Part shown: one piece after another, positions 8,529 to 16,940 of the stretch
Numbering within the stretch: the stretch's first letter is position 1
How the letters are laid out: each line of letters opens with the position of its first letter
Assembly (NCBI RefSeq): GCF_014490745.1
Contig: NZ_LZEU01000001.1
Coordinates: 124,001 to 188,000 of the forward strand
DNA: 64,000 nucleotides
Origin: Pseudomonas alcaligenes
Lineage (GTDB): Bacteria > Pseudomonadota > Gammaproteobacteria > Pseudomonadales > Pseudomonadaceae
Reading direction: 5' to 3'
Translations under genes and position numbers: made by a program
Notes under the pieces: generated by a model
What the model was told of the DNA's origin: nothing
The model's input: the letters and a program-made list of their open reading frames with translations, nothing else
Database searches by the model: none

Positions 8529-9533
8529 ATGACCCTGCTGTCCCTGCGTTCGCTGCGCAAGACCCTGCTCTGCGCCAGTCTCGCCACCGTTGCCGGTGTG
8601 CTGCCGTTTACCGCCCAGGCCATCGAGAAGATGAAGATCGGCACCGTTGTCTGGGCCGGTTACGCACCCTTCTACGTCGCCGACGAACTCGACCTGTACA
8701 AGGCCCACAACCTCAAGGTCGAGCTGCAGTTCTTCAACGATCCGGCGCTGATTCCCTCGGCCATGGTCGGCAGCGCCCTCGACGGCGGCATGCTCACCTA
8801 CGACCAGGTGGTCGGCGGTGCAGCCAAGGGCCTGAACCACAAGGTGGTGATGCCGATCGACTTCTCCAACGGCGGTGACGCCATTGTTGCCGACAAGTCG
8901 ATCACCTCGGTGGCCGACTTCAAGGGCAAGAAGGTCGGCTTCAACCCGCTGTCGCCGTCCGACTTCCTGCTCGCCTACGCGCTGAAGAGCCACGGCCTGA
9001 CGGACAAGGACATCAGCCCGGTGAACATGACTCCCGAGGGCATCCCCGGCGCCATGGCCAGCGGCAGCCTGCCGGTCGGCGTGACCTACGAGCCCAACGT
9101 GTCGCAGATCCTCGGCATGCCCGGCGACAAGTTCCACGTGGTGTATTCCTCCAAGGACGCCCCGGGCCTGATCACCGACGTGCTGGTGTTCGACGACAAG
9201 GTGATCGCCAAGCGCCCGGCTGCGATCAAGGCGCTGATCCAGGGCTACCTGGATGGCCTGGCCTACATGCAGAGCCACCCGGACGAGGCGGCCAAGATCA
9301 TCGGCAAGGTGCTTGGCGTCAGCGCCGAGGAAGCCAAGGCGCAGATGAGCGGCGTGTACAACATCCCGCTGGCCGAGATGGGCAAGAACTTCACCCAGTC
9401 CGACGCCACCAGCTCGTTCTTCGGCAGCGGCGCGGTGATCGGCCAGCTGCTCAAGGACAACGGCCAGATCCCGGCCATTCCCGACTTCGCCAGCACCTTC
9501 GACGCCCAGTTCGTCGAGACCCTGAGCAAGTAA
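8529..9533 (+). CDS. NitT/TauT-type ABC transporter substrate-binding protein (riboswitch-controlled)
   Basis: 334 residues, Sec signal peptide ending near FTAQA. Mature protein is a two-lobed periplasmic binding protein of the nitrate/sulfonate/NMT1 class: IGTVVWAGYAPFYVADELD at the start, the LTYDQVV loop, KGKKVGFNPLSPSDFL hinge region, and VTYEPN. It lies directly under the guanidine-I riboswitch with a TAGGAG ribosome site 7 bp from ATG. Its permease and ATPase genes are not adjacent but close the same operon (16099-17783), with the enzymes in between. Likely ligand: guanidine or a guanidino compound, inferred from the riboswitch only. A paralogue is at 33644. Confidence 0.88.
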   Translation: MTLLSLRSLRKTLLCASLATVAGVLPFTAQAIEKMKIGTVVWAGYAPFYVADELDLYKAHNLKVELQFFNDPALIPSAMVGSALDGGMLTYDQVVGGAAKGLNHKVVMPIDFSNGGDAIVADKSITSVADFKGKKVGFNPLSPSDFLLAYALKSHGLTDKDISPVNMTPEGIPGAMASGSLPVGVTYEPNVSQILGMPGDKFHVVYSSKDAPGLITDVLVFDDKVIAKRPAAIKALIQGYLDGLAYMQSHPDEAAKIIGKVLGVSAEEAKAQMSGVYNIPLAEMGKNFTQSDATSSFFGSGAVIGQLLKDNGQIPAIPDFASTFDAQFVETLSK

Positions 9534-9567
9534 AAGGCGCTACCCCGTAGGCACCCTGACTACCACT

Positions 9568-9634
9568 GTCATCCCCGCGCAGGCGGGGATCCAGCCAGGC
9601 AGCGCAATGGATTCCCGCCTGCGCGGGAGTGACG
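9568..9634. repeat. Paired dRS3-like palindromes
   Basis: GTCATCCCCGCGCAGGCGGG ...ATCCAG, then after 17 bp ATTCCCGCCTGCGCGGGAGT GAC in inverse orientation. It sits inside the riboswitch operon, between the binding protein and the desaturase, so it would be transcribed as a large hairpin. It may cap the abundant binding-protein mRNA, as REP elements do elsewhere. Confidence 0.85.
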
Positions 9635-9738
9635 AGGATTGAGGGCGGGTAGTTATCCACACCGCTCGGCGTTGCTCCAAGCCGACGAAGGTGGTTATCC
9701 AGGCCGCCCATGACTCCACCCGTAACCCGGAGGAACCC

Positions 9739-10764
9739 ATGTCCACCCAGCTCTATCGCTACGCCGACGGCAAGCTGGCCAACAGCCTGGCCCTGGCCTA
9801 CGCCTTCGGTGGCTACGCTGCCGGCTTCGCCCTGCTGTTCGCCGACAGCTGGCTGCTCAACCTGGCCGGCACCCTGCTGCTTGGCCACGCGATGATCATC
9901 GCCGCCTACCTGATTCACGAATTCGCCCACGGCACCATCTTCGCCAAGCCGCTGAACAACGAGCGCGCCGGCGAGCTGTGCAGCTGGCTGTGTGGCAGCT
10001 GCTACGCCGGCTTCCAGGACTTGCGCAAGAAGCACATGCGCCACCATGTCGACCGCGCCGACGTGATCACCTTCGACACCAAGCGCTTCCTCAACCAGCA
10101 GTGCCCCGGCTGGCTGCGCAAGCTGGTGCTGGCCGCCGAGTGGGCCTATGTGCCGGCGGTGGAGCTGATCATGCATTACTACGTGATCGTGCTGCCGTTC
10201 ATCACCCGCAACGAGAAGCACCGTGCCAACCGGCGCAAGGTGGTGCTGACCCTGCTGCTGCGCACGGCGTTGTTCGCCCTGGTCGCGGCCGTGTCGCTGA
10301 AGGCTGTGCTGCTGTACTTCGTGGCCTGGTCGATCATGCTCACCGTGCTGCGCTTCACCGATGCCTACCAGCACACCTACGACGCCTTCGCAGTGCTCGA
10401 GGACAGCGGCAAGATCCCCGACGACAAGTTGCGCGACCGCCCCTACGAGCAGATGAACACCTTCAGCAACGTGGTCTCGGTGCGCTGGCCGGTGCTCGAC
10501 CTGCTGCTGCTCAACTTCGCCTACCACAACGCCCACCACGAGAAACCGGTGGCGCCCTGGTACCGCCTGCCCAAACTGCACGCCGAGCTGTACGGCGACA
10601 GTTACGCCCAGGTGCTGCCGATGCACCTGCTGTTCAAGAGCTTCCACCAGCACCGCCTGCGCCGGGTGCTCGACGACGACTACGGGCTGGTCGAGCCGCA
10701 GGGCCCGCACCGCGCCGATGGCTTCTACGGCGCGGTTGGCGTGTCCTTTCTGACGGCGGTATGA
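9739..10764 (+). CDS. Membrane di-iron fatty-acid-desaturase/hydroxylase superfamily protein
   Basis: 341 residues, integral membrane protein with hydrophobic spans near residues 15-60 and 165-205. Three histidine clusters match the desaturase/alkane-hydroxylase superfamily: HEFAHG (about 60), KKHMRHH (about 98) and NAHHEK (about 264). A further TDAYQHTYD block contributes a His. These bind a di-iron centre used for O2-dependent hydroxylation or desaturation. The start follows GGAGG 8 bp upstream, and the stop overlaps the next gene by ATGA. The operon contains no acyl-carrier or fatty acid genes, so a non-lipid substrate such as an N-alkyl guanidine or amine is my inference. No dedicated ferredoxin or rubredoxin is in the operon; a rubredoxin is found at 43394. 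Confidence 0.82.
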   Translation: MSTQLYRYADGKLANSLALAYAFGGYAAGFALLFADSWLLNLAGTLLLGHAMIIAAYLIHEFAHGTIFAKPLNNERAGELCSWLCGSCYAGFQDLRKKHMRHHVDRADVITFDTKRFLNQQCPGWLRKLVLAAEWAYVPAVELIMHYYVIVLPFITRNEKHRANRRKVVLTLLLRTALFALVAAVSLKAVLLYFVAWSIMLTVLRFTDAYQHTYDAFAVLEDSGKIPDDKLRDRPYEQMNTFSNVVSVRWPVLDLLLLNFAYHNAHHEKPVAPWYRLPKLHAELYGDSYAQVLPMHLLFKSFHQHRLRRVLDDDYGLVEPQGPHRADGFYGAVGVSFLTAV

Positions 10765-11540
10765 CGATGATCGATTACCGCGGCAAACAGGTAGTGCTCA
10801 CCGGCGCCGCCAGCGGCATTGGCCGTGGCCTGGCGCGCGCCTTCGCCGAACAGGGCGCGCACCTGGAACTGCTCGATCGCAACGCCGAGGCCCTGGCCGC
10901 AGTGGCCGACGAACTGGCGCCGCTGACTGTGGTCAGCGCGGCCGCCGTCGACCTGGCCGACAGTGACTCCATCGCCGCCTATGCCGCCCAGCGCGGCGAG
11001 CGGCCGCTGGATGTGCTGATCAACAACGCCGGGGTCGAGTACGCCACCCCGCTGGCCGATCTCGGCGCTGCAGCCGATGCCCACTGGCAGGCGCTACTGG
11101 ATAACAACGTGGCCTCCATGCTGCGCCTGACCCGCGCCCTGCAGCACCAGCTGCGCGCCGGCAGCAGCGTGATCAACCAGGCCTCGATCTGGGGCCTGAA
11201 AGGCGTGCCGGGCTTTTCCGCCTATGTCGCCAGCAAGCACGCGGTGATCGGCCTGACCCGTTCGCTGGCCTGGGAGCTGGGGTCGCGGCGCATCCGGGTC
11301 AACGCCGTGTGTCCGGGCTGGATCGGCACCGAGGCGGCGATGCGTTCGCTGCGGGTGATGGCCGCCGCCAGCGGGCGCAGCGAGGGCGAGGAGCTGGCGC
11401 TGATCCTCGCCGCCCAGGCGGTACAGGAACTGCTGACCCCGGCCGATCTCGCCGGTACTTTCCTGTTCCTCGGCAGCGCACTGGCTGCGCCGCTGACCGG
11501 GCAGGCGCTGTCGGTCAGCCATGGAGAGGTGATGCATTGA
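10761..11540 (+). CDS. Short-chain dehydrogenase/reductase (first of two)
   Basis: 259 residues, Rossmann fold: TGAASGIG nucleotide motif (about 14-21), NNAG (about 91), catalytic Ser in INQASIWG, YxxxK in YVASKHAV, and the VNAVCPGWIGTE loop. Asp following the second strand (LLDRN) suggests NAD rather than NADP preference. ATG at 10761 overlaps the desaturase stop (ATGA); MIDYRG at 10767 is an alternative. Role inferred from position: oxidation of an alcohol, or reduction of a carbonyl, produced by the upstream di-iron enzyme. Substrate unknown. Confidence 0.85.
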   Translation: MTMIDYRGKQVVLTGAASGIGRGLARAFAEQGAHLELLDRNAEALAAVADELAPLTVVSAAAVDLADSDSIAAYAAQRGERPLDVLINNAGVEYATPLADLGAAADAHWQALLDNNVASMLRLTRALQHQLRAGSSVINQASIWGLKGVPGFSAYVASKHAVIGLTRSLAWELGSRRIRVNAVCPGWIGTEAAMRSLRVMAAASGRSEGEELALILAAQAVQELLTPADLAGTFLFLGSALAAPLTGQALSVSHGEVMH

Positions 11541-12304
11541 GTCGTGCAGGACAAGAGCGGCCATTGGCCGGACAGACCGCGCTGGTTACCGGCGCCACCC
11601 AGGGCATCGGCCGGGCCATCGCCCTGGCGCTGGCCGAGGCGGGCGCCGCGGTGTGGATCAACCATCTTGACCAGCCGCAGGCGGCCGCCGCGCTGGTGGC
11701 ACGCATCGCCGCTGCTGGCGGGCAGGCGCGCGCGGTGCAGGCCGATGTCGGCTCGCGTGGGCAGGTCGCCGACATGTTCGGCTGGGTGCTCGCCGAGGGC
11801 GACCTCGACATCCTGGTCAACAATGCCGGGATCATTCTGGAGAAGCCCTTCCTCGAGACCAGCGAGGACGACTGGGCCAAGCTGCTCGGCGTCGACCTCA
11901 CGGCGGTCTACCGCTGCTGCCGGCACGCCCTGGCGCATATGCAGTCGCGCGGCAGCGGCAGCATCGTCAACATCGCCTCGGAGCTGGGCCAGCTCGGCCG
12001 CGAACACTACGCCGCTTACTGCACGGCCAAGGCCGGAGTGATCGGCCTGACCAGGGCGCTGGCCCGCGAATTCGCCCCGGCCATCCGCATCAACGGCGTG
12101 GCGCCGGGCCCGGTGGATACGCCGATGGTTTCCGCCGACTTCATGAGCGCCGAGATGATCGCCCGCGAAACGGCGATCCCCGCCGGCCGCCTCGGTCGTC
12201 CGGAAGAGATCGCCGCCGCCGTGCTGTTCCTCGTCTCGCCCGGCGCCAGCTTCTTCCATGGGCAGATGCTCGGCGCCAATGGCGGCGCCTGGATGGGGGG
12301 CTGA
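11537..12304 (+). CDS. Short-chain dehydrogenase/reductase (second of two)
   Basis: 255 residues. TTG start at 11537 overlapping the previous stop (TTGA), supported by GGAGAGG 8 bp upstream; no ATG exists near the N-terminus. Motifs: VTGATQGIG, NNAGI, SELGQLG with the catalytic Ser, YCTAKAGV, and RINGVAPGPVDTP. It resembles FabG/glucose-dehydrogenase-like SDRs that use NAD(P)H. With the SDR before it, it forms a pair of probably sequential oxidoreductases in the riboswitch operon. The two share only family-level similarity, so they are not a recent duplication. Confidence 0.84.
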   Translation: MSRAGQERPLAGQTALVTGATQGIGRAIALALAEAGAAVWINHLDQPQAAAALVARIAAAGGQARAVQADVGSRGQVADMFGWVLAEGDLDILVNNAGIILEKPFLETSEDDWAKLLGVDLTAVYRCCRHALAHMQSRGSGSIVNIASELGQLGREHYAAYCTAKAGVIGLTRALAREFAPAIRINGVAPGPVDTPMVSADFMSAEMIARETAIPAGRLGRPEEIAAAVLFLVSPGASFFHGQMLGANGGAWMGG

Positions 12305-12305
12305 G

Positions 12306-13193
12306 ATGCGTACCCTGTTGCGACCTGAGCTGGTTCTGCTGCTCGGCGCCAGCTTCTGGGGCCTCGGCTGGCTGCCGCTGGAATACCTGGCCGGGCGCGG
12401 CCTGGCCGGCATGCCGGTGGTGCTCTACACCTACGGCCTGCTCAGCCTGCTGGCCATCCCGCTACTGTGGCGCCAGCGCGCCGCCTGGTGGCCGCAACGC
12501 CGCGCCTTGCTGGCGATCTGCGTATGCGGCGGCTGGGCCACGGCCGGGCTGGTCGGCGCGCTGTCGGAAGGCGACGTGGTGCGCGCCATGCTGCTGTTCT
12601 ACCTGGCGCCGGTGTGGGGCCTGCTCGGTGGCTGGCTGCTGCTTGGCGAGCGGCTCACCGCATTGCGCGTCGGCGCACTGCTGCTGGCCATGCTCGGCAT
12701 CGGCCTGACCCTGGGCATCAGCCCCGACACTTTCCGCCCGCTGACCCTGACCGACTGGCTGGCGCTGTCCGCCGGCCTGGCGTTCGCCCTCAACAACCTG
12801 GCTACCCGCGCCGCCGAGCGAGTGCCGCTGGCCAGCAAGGCGGTGGTGGCCTTTATCGGCAGCGCCGTGCTCGGCGGTCTGTTCTGCCTGCTGCAGGCCA
12901 CGCCGCTGCCCGCCATCGGCGCGCCGCTGTGGGGGCTGATCGCCCTGTTTGGGGTGTTCTGGCTGGTCGCCATGGGCGCCGCGCAGTACGGCTTCACCCA
13001 TGTCGAAGCCGGCCGCGCGGCGGTACTGGTGGTGGTCGAACTGCTGGTGGCGGTACTCACTGCCGCTTGGCTCGGCGAGCGCGAACTGGGCCTGCGCGAA
13101 TGGTGTGGTGGCGCCCTGGTGCTGGCCGCCGCACTGCTGGCGGCGCGGCCGACAACGGAATCTTCTGCAGTGTTATGCGAGGCCAAACCATGA
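12306..13193 (+). CDS. EamA/DMT-family transporter
   Basis: 295 residues with ten predicted membrane helices and two EamA repeats (about 10-135 and 150-285); GASFWGLGWLPLEYLAGRG is a typical first helix. DMT exporters move small metabolites or amines across the inner membrane. ykkC riboswitches are well known to control small exporters of the DMT superfamily (EmrE/SugE guanidinium exporters), although those are four-helix proteins and this one is a ten-helix relative. Export of guanidine or of a toxic intermediate is therefore plausible, but uptake cannot be excluded. The stop overlaps the creatininase-like start (ATGA). Confidence 0.84.
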   Translation: MRTLLRPELVLLLGASFWGLGWLPLEYLAGRGLAGMPVVLYTYGLLSLLAIPLLWRQRAAWWPQRRALLAICVCGGWATAGLVGALSEGDVVRAMLLFYLAPVWGLLGGWLLLGERLTALRVGALLLAMLGIGLTLGISPDTFRPLTLTDWLALSAGLAFALNNLATRAAERVPLASKAVVAFIGSAVLGGLFCLLQATPLPAIGAPLWGLIALFGVFWLVAMGAAQYGFTHVEAGRAAVLVVVELLVAVLTAAWLGERELGLREWCGGALVLAAALLAARPTTESSAVLCEAKP

Positions 13194-13954
13194 GCGTACG
13201 GATGGATCAGATCAGCTGGGTCGAGTACGAGCGCCGCGTGCGCAGCGATTCGCCCGTGGTATTCCTGCCCTGCGGCGCCACCGAGCAGCACGGCCCGCAC
13301 CTGCCGCTGGGCACCGATGCGCTGCTGGCCAGCGCGCTGTGCGAGGACGTCGCCGCGCGCGTCGGCGGCCTGGTCGCCCCGGCCCTGTCCTACGGCTACA
13401 AGTCGCAGCCCAAGTGCGGCGGCGGCAACCATTTCTGCGGCACCACCAGCCTCGACGGGCAGACCCTGATCGCCCTGGTGCGCGACGCCGTGCGCGAGTT
13501 CGCCCGCCACGGCGTGACCCGCCTGGTGCTGGTCGACGGCCACTACGAGAACCAGTGGTTCGTCACCGAAGGTATCGAGCTGGCCATGCGCGAGCTGGGT
13601 CCGACGGCGAAGCTGCAGGTGATGCGCCTGGAGCACTGGGACTTCTGCAGCGAGCAGACCCTGGCCGACGTGTTCCCCGATGGCTTCCCCGGTTTCGCTC
13701 TGGAGCACGCGGCAGTGATCGAGACCTCGCTGATGCTGCACTACCTGCCGCATCTGGTGCGCATCGACCTGATCCCCGACGAACCACCGGCCGACTTTCC
13801 GCCCTACGACATGTACCCGAGTCGCACCGAGTGGGTGCCGCCGTCCGGCGTGCTGTCCTCGGCCAAGGGCTCGACGGCGGAGAAGGGCGCGCTGATGGCC
13901 GCCGACATCGCCGGCGGCATCGCCAGTGCGGTGCGCAAGGAGTTCGCCCTGTGA
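13190..13954 (+). CDS. Creatininase-family amidohydrolase, close to true creatininase
   Basis: 254 residues. Unusually similar to Pseudomonas creatinine amidohydrolase: the stretch YGYKSQPKCGGGNHFCGTTS is nearly that of the known enzyme as I remember it. Binuclear metal ligands are conserved: Glu32, His34, Asp43 (GATEQHGPHLPLGTD), His118 and Glu120 (VDGHYEN). The gating Trp154 of the known enzyme corresponds to Trp150 (HWDF), but the second one (Trp174) is Phe169 (GFPGFALEH). Creatininase opens the cyclic guanidino compound creatinine to creatine. No creatinase or sarcosine oxidase is present, so a different lactam or guanidino substrate is possible. Start and stop overlap both neighbours by 4 bp. 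Confidence 0.88.
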   Translation: MSVRMDQISWVEYERRVRSDSPVVFLPCGATEQHGPHLPLGTDALLASALCEDVAARVGGLVAPALSYGYKSQPKCGGGNHFCGTTSLDGQTLIALVRDAVREFARHGVTRLVLVDGHYENQWFVTEGIELAMRELGPTAKLQVMRLEHWDFCSEQTLADVFPDGFPGFALEHAAVIETSLMLHYLPHLVRIDLIPDEPPADFPPYDMYPSRTEWVPPSGVLSSAKGSTAEKGALMAADIAGGIASAVRKEFAL

Positions 13955-14580
13955 GCACGGCACTGATCGTCATCGATATGCAGCGCGACTTCTGCGCGCC
14001 GGGCGGTTACGCCGACCAGGCCGGTCTGGATATCGGCCTGCTGCGCGCGCCGATCCCGGCGATCCAGGCCCTGCTTGCTGCCGCCCGCGTGCGTGGCCTG
14101 CTGGTGCTGCACACCCGCGAAGGCCATCGCCCTGATCTGTCCGACCTGCCCGAGCCCAAGCGCCTGCGCGCGGCCAATGCCGGTGCGCCCATCGGCAGCC
14201 AGGGGCCGCTGGGCAGGCTGCTGGTGCGCGGCGAATACGGCCACGATCTGATCGACGAGCTGCAGCCGTTGCCCGGCGAACCGGTGATCGATAAGCCCGG
14301 CTACAGCGCCTTCGCCGCCACCGATCTGGAGCTGCTGCTGCGCAATCGTGGCATCAGCGAGCTGATCATCACCGGCGTCACCACCGAGGTCTGCGTGCAC
14401 TCGACCCTGCGCAGCGCGGTCGACCGTGGCTACGCCTGCACCCTGGTCAGCGACGCCTGCGCCTCGGCCTACCCCGAGCTGCACGCCGCCGCCCTCGCCA
14501 TGGTCGATGTGGAAGGTGGCCTGTTCGGCCGGGTGTGCGACAGTCGGCGTCTGCTCGCCGAATGGAAGGACGCCCCATGA
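13951..14580 (+). CDS. Isochorismatase-like cysteine hydrolase, biuret/ureidoacrylate amidohydrolase type
   Basis: 209 residues, GTG start overlapping the previous stop (GTGA). Catalytic triad Asp9 (VIDMQRDF), Lys115 (IDKPGYSAF) and Cys148 (GVTTEVCVH), with the cis-peptide at GVTT. The blocks HTREGHRPDLSDLP and GPLGRLLVRGE ...DLIDEL resemble what I remember of biuret hydrolase (BiuH) and RutB-like ureido amidohydrolases more than of true isochorismatases. N-carbamoylsarcosine amidohydrolase, a creatinine-pathway enzyme, is in the same superfamily. The inferred role is release of ammonia from a ureido or carbamoyl intermediate. Confidence 0.85.
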   Translation: MSTALIVIDMQRDFCAPGGYADQAGLDIGLLRAPIPAIQALLAAARVRGLLVLHTREGHRPDLSDLPEPKRLRAANAGAPIGSQGPLGRLLVRGEYGHDLIDELQPLPGEPVIDKPGYSAFAATDLELLLRNRGISELIITGVTTEVCVHSTLRSAVDRGYACTLVSDACASAYPELHAAALAMVDVEGGLFGRVCDSRRLLAEWKDAP

Positions 14581-15353
14581 CCCAAGTGACCAAACTCTGG
14601 CCGCTGCTCACCGCCACCCACCGCTACGACAAGTCGATCTCCACCTGGCAGCGCGGCCACGGCCAGATGATCGAGGCGCCGATCCTCGCCTACCTGATCG
14701 AGACCAGGCACGGGCGCATCCTCTACGACGTTGGCTGCGACTACCAGAAGATCGCCGACCCGGCCCAGCGCGAACGCTGGTACGGCGGCTTCTCCATGGG
14801 CGCGCCGCAGATGAGCGAGGAACAGCGCCTGCCGGCGCACTTCGCCCGCCTCGGCCTGACCCCGGCGGACATCGACCTGGTGTTCCTCGGCCACCTGCAC
14901 TTCGATCATGCCGGCGGCCTGTGTGAAGTCTGCGGCGCCGAGGTGCATGTGCACGCCGCTGAGTTGGCAGCGGCCAGGGCCCAGGCCGACGACGCCTATT
15001 TCGGCGACGATTTCGCCGGCGACTACCAGTGGAAGATCCAGACCGACGAGTACGAGCTGGTGCCCGGCGTGCGCGCGATCAACACCCCCGGCCACACCGC
15101 CGGGCACATGTCGCTGCTGATCGAGCTGCCCCAGGGCAAGCCGGTGATCCTCGCCGGCGACGCCGCCGACCTGACGGAAAACCTCGAGCAGGAAATCGCC
15201 CCCGGCACCCTCTGGCAGGAACGCGAGGACATGGCCATCGCCAGCATCCGCAAGCTCAAGGTGCTGGCTGCGGAAACCGGCGGCGAGCTGTGGCCCAACC
15301 ACGACATGGCCTTCTACCGAGGGCTGCGGCAGTTCCCGGAGTTCCATTCATGA
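14577..15353 (+). CDS. Metallo-beta-lactamase-fold hydrolase, AHL-lactonase-like
   Basis: 258 residues. Binuclear zinc motif His106-x-His108-x-Asp110-His111 (HLHFDHAGG), the third-ligand His in NTPGHTAGH, the bridging Asp in LAGDAADL, and a distal His in WPNHDMA. The domain layout (long N-terminal strand region, YDVGCDYQ) is like AttM/AiiA N-acyl homoserine lactonases. In a catabolic operon it more likely opens a lactone or cyclic ester or amide made upstream than quenches quorum signals. ATG overlaps the previous stop by 4 bp. Confidence 0.83.
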   Translation: MTQVTKLWPLLTATHRYDKSISTWQRGHGQMIEAPILAYLIETRHGRILYDVGCDYQKIADPAQRERWYGGFSMGAPQMSEEQRLPAHFARLGLTPADIDLVFLGHLHFDHAGGLCEVCGAEVHVHAAELAAARAQADDAYFGDDFAGDYQWKIQTDEYELVPGVRAINTPGHTAGHMSLLIELPQGKPVILAGDAADLTENLEQEIAPGTLWQEREDMAIASIRKLKVLAAETGGELWPNHDMAFYRGLRQFPEFHS

Positions 15354-16102
15354 AACCCATTCCCGACGCCTACCTCGGCGTGTGGCAGCGCACTTTGCTG
15401 ACCACCACCAGTGGCGTGCACGACACTGCCACCCAGGTCTATTGGCTGCAGACCGCCAGCCTGTTCGCCGACCTGCGCATTCCCCAACCGGCGCCCGCCA
15501 GCGCGGCTGAGCTGGCGACCCAGGCCGGTTTCGCCGGCGTTACCGAGATCAGCGGCGAGCTGTGTCAATGGCACCGCGCCATCGACTTCCAGCCGCCCAG
15601 CGGACGCGACGACATCGGCCGCATGCGCTTCGAGCGCCCCGACTACCTGCTTGAAGACGGCCTCGACGGCAGCTATCACGAAGTCTGGGAGCGCCTGCCG
15701 GAATCCCTCGGGCGCAACTGGGGCGTGTGGCTGGCGGCGTTCGACGGGCGCCAGGGCTGCCTGCTGCTGGCCGGCGACTACTTCCTGTTCGCCGCCTGCC
15801 GGGGCGAACAGCTGCCGCCCGCCGAGTCGCTCGGCGTGCTGCTGGAGCAGGGCCATGACGGCCGCCTGCTGGATTTCGAACTGTCCTTCGGCCGCCACCA
15901 GGGCGGCGCGCAACCCTGGCGCATCGAGCTGTCGACCCTGCCCGAGCGCCGCGGCCAGGCGCTGCTGCCGGCCACCATCGATCCCGATCAGCCCGACCAG
16001 TTGCTCACCCCGGCCGTGCTCGCCGGCCTCGGCGCCACGCCGCCGCTGGGTGGCTGGCAGGTACGCGAGCGACCGCTGTTTCCCGAGGAGGTAAGCCCAT
16101 GA
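15350..16102 (+). CDS. HRI1-like protein of unknown function
   Basis: 250 residues, no signal peptide or membrane segment. The opening AYLGVWQRTLLTTTSGVHDT, followed by VYWLQTASLFADLRIP, resembles the HRI1 family (a lipocalin-like double-barrel fold known from yeast), an assignment from memory with moderate certainty. The C-terminal half has WGVWLAAFDGRQGCLLLAGD and YFLFA, compatible with a second barrel. No catalytic residues are known for the family; a ligand-binding or isomerase role would fit the fold. It is coupled by ATGA overlaps to the lactonase-like gene and to the ABC permease, so it is a true member of the operon. Confidence 0.7.
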   Translation: MKPIPDAYLGVWQRTLLTTTSGVHDTATQVYWLQTASLFADLRIPQPAPASAAELATQAGFAGVTEISGELCQWHRAIDFQPPSGRDDIGRMRFERPDYLLEDGLDGSYHEVWERLPESLGRNWGVWLAAFDGRQGCLLLAGDYFLFAACRGEQLPPAESLGVLLEQGHDGRLLDFELSFGRHQGGAQPWRIELSTLPERRGQALLPATIDPDQPDQLLTPAVLAGLGATPPLGGWQVRERPLFPEEVSP

Positions 16103-16935
16103 CCGCCCATCAACCTTTGCCCACCCGTGAGGCCGGCGTGCCGCCGGCGCGCCCGAGCTGGTGGGTGATTCGCGGCGAGCTGCCGCGCGGCGCCGTCTGG
16201 TGCCTGGCCGGCGCCGGCCTGCTGTTGCCGCTGTTGCTGTGGTGGCTGGCCAGTTATCTCGGCCTGAGCAACCCGATGTTCATGCCCGGCCCGGATGCGG
16301 TGCTGGCGCGGGTCGGTCGCTGGTGGAGCGAGGAGGGCCTGCTCGCCGATATCGGCATCAGCGTGTACCGGGTCATGGCCGGCTTCGCCGCCTCGGCGCT
16401 GATCGCCCTGCCGCTGGGCCTGTACATCGGCACCTACCGCCCGGTACAGGCGTTCCTCGAACCACTCACCGACTTCATCCGCTACATGCCGGCGGTGGCC
16501 TTCATCCCGCTGATCATGCTGTGGGTCGGCATCGACGAAGGCTCCAAGGTGCTGATCATCTTTATCGGCACCTTCTTCCAGATGGTGCTGATGGTCGCCG
16601 AGGACGTGCGCCGCGTGCCCATGGCGCAGATCGAGGCGGCGCAGACCATGGGCGCCTCGCGCAGCGAGATCGTCAAGCTGGTGATCCTGCCGTCGGCGCG
16701 CCCGGCACTGCTCGACACCCTGCGCATTACCTGCGGCTGGGCCTGGACCTACCTGGTGGTGGCCGAACTGGTCGCGGCCAACTCCGGCCTTGGCTACGCC
16801 ATCCTCAAGGCGCAGCGCTACATGCACACCGACAAGATATTCGCCGGGATCATCCTGATCGGCATCATCGGCCTGCTCACCGACCAGGCGTTCCGCTGGC
16901 TCGGCCGCGTGGCCTTCCCCTGGATGAAGAGGTAA
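16099..16935 (+). CDS. ABC transporter permease, NitT/TauT type (SsuC/TauC-like)
   Basis: 278 residues, six predicted helices. The EAA loop reads EAAQTMGASRSEIVKLVILP, and the hallmark GWAWTYLVVAELVAANSGLG matches taurine/nitrate/sulfonate permeases. It starts with the ATGA overlap after the HRI1-like gene and is followed at 5 bp by its ATPase. With the binding protein at 8529 it completes an importer whose three genes bracket the enzymes of the operon. Confidence 0.9.
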   Translation: MTAHQPLPTREAGVPPARPSWWVIRGELPRGAVWCLAGAGLLLPLLLWWLASYLGLSNPMFMPGPDAVLARVGRWWSEEGLLADIGISVYRVMAGFAASALIALPLGLYIGTYRPVQAFLEPLTDFIRYMPAVAFIPLIMLWVGIDEGSKVLIIFIGTFFQMVLMVAEDVRRVPMAQIEAAQTMGASRSEIVKLVILPSARPALLDTLRITCGWAWTYLVVAELVAANSGLGYAILKAQRYMHTDKIFAGIILIGIIGLLTDQAFRWLGRVAFPWMKR

Positions 16936-16940
16936 GCGCC

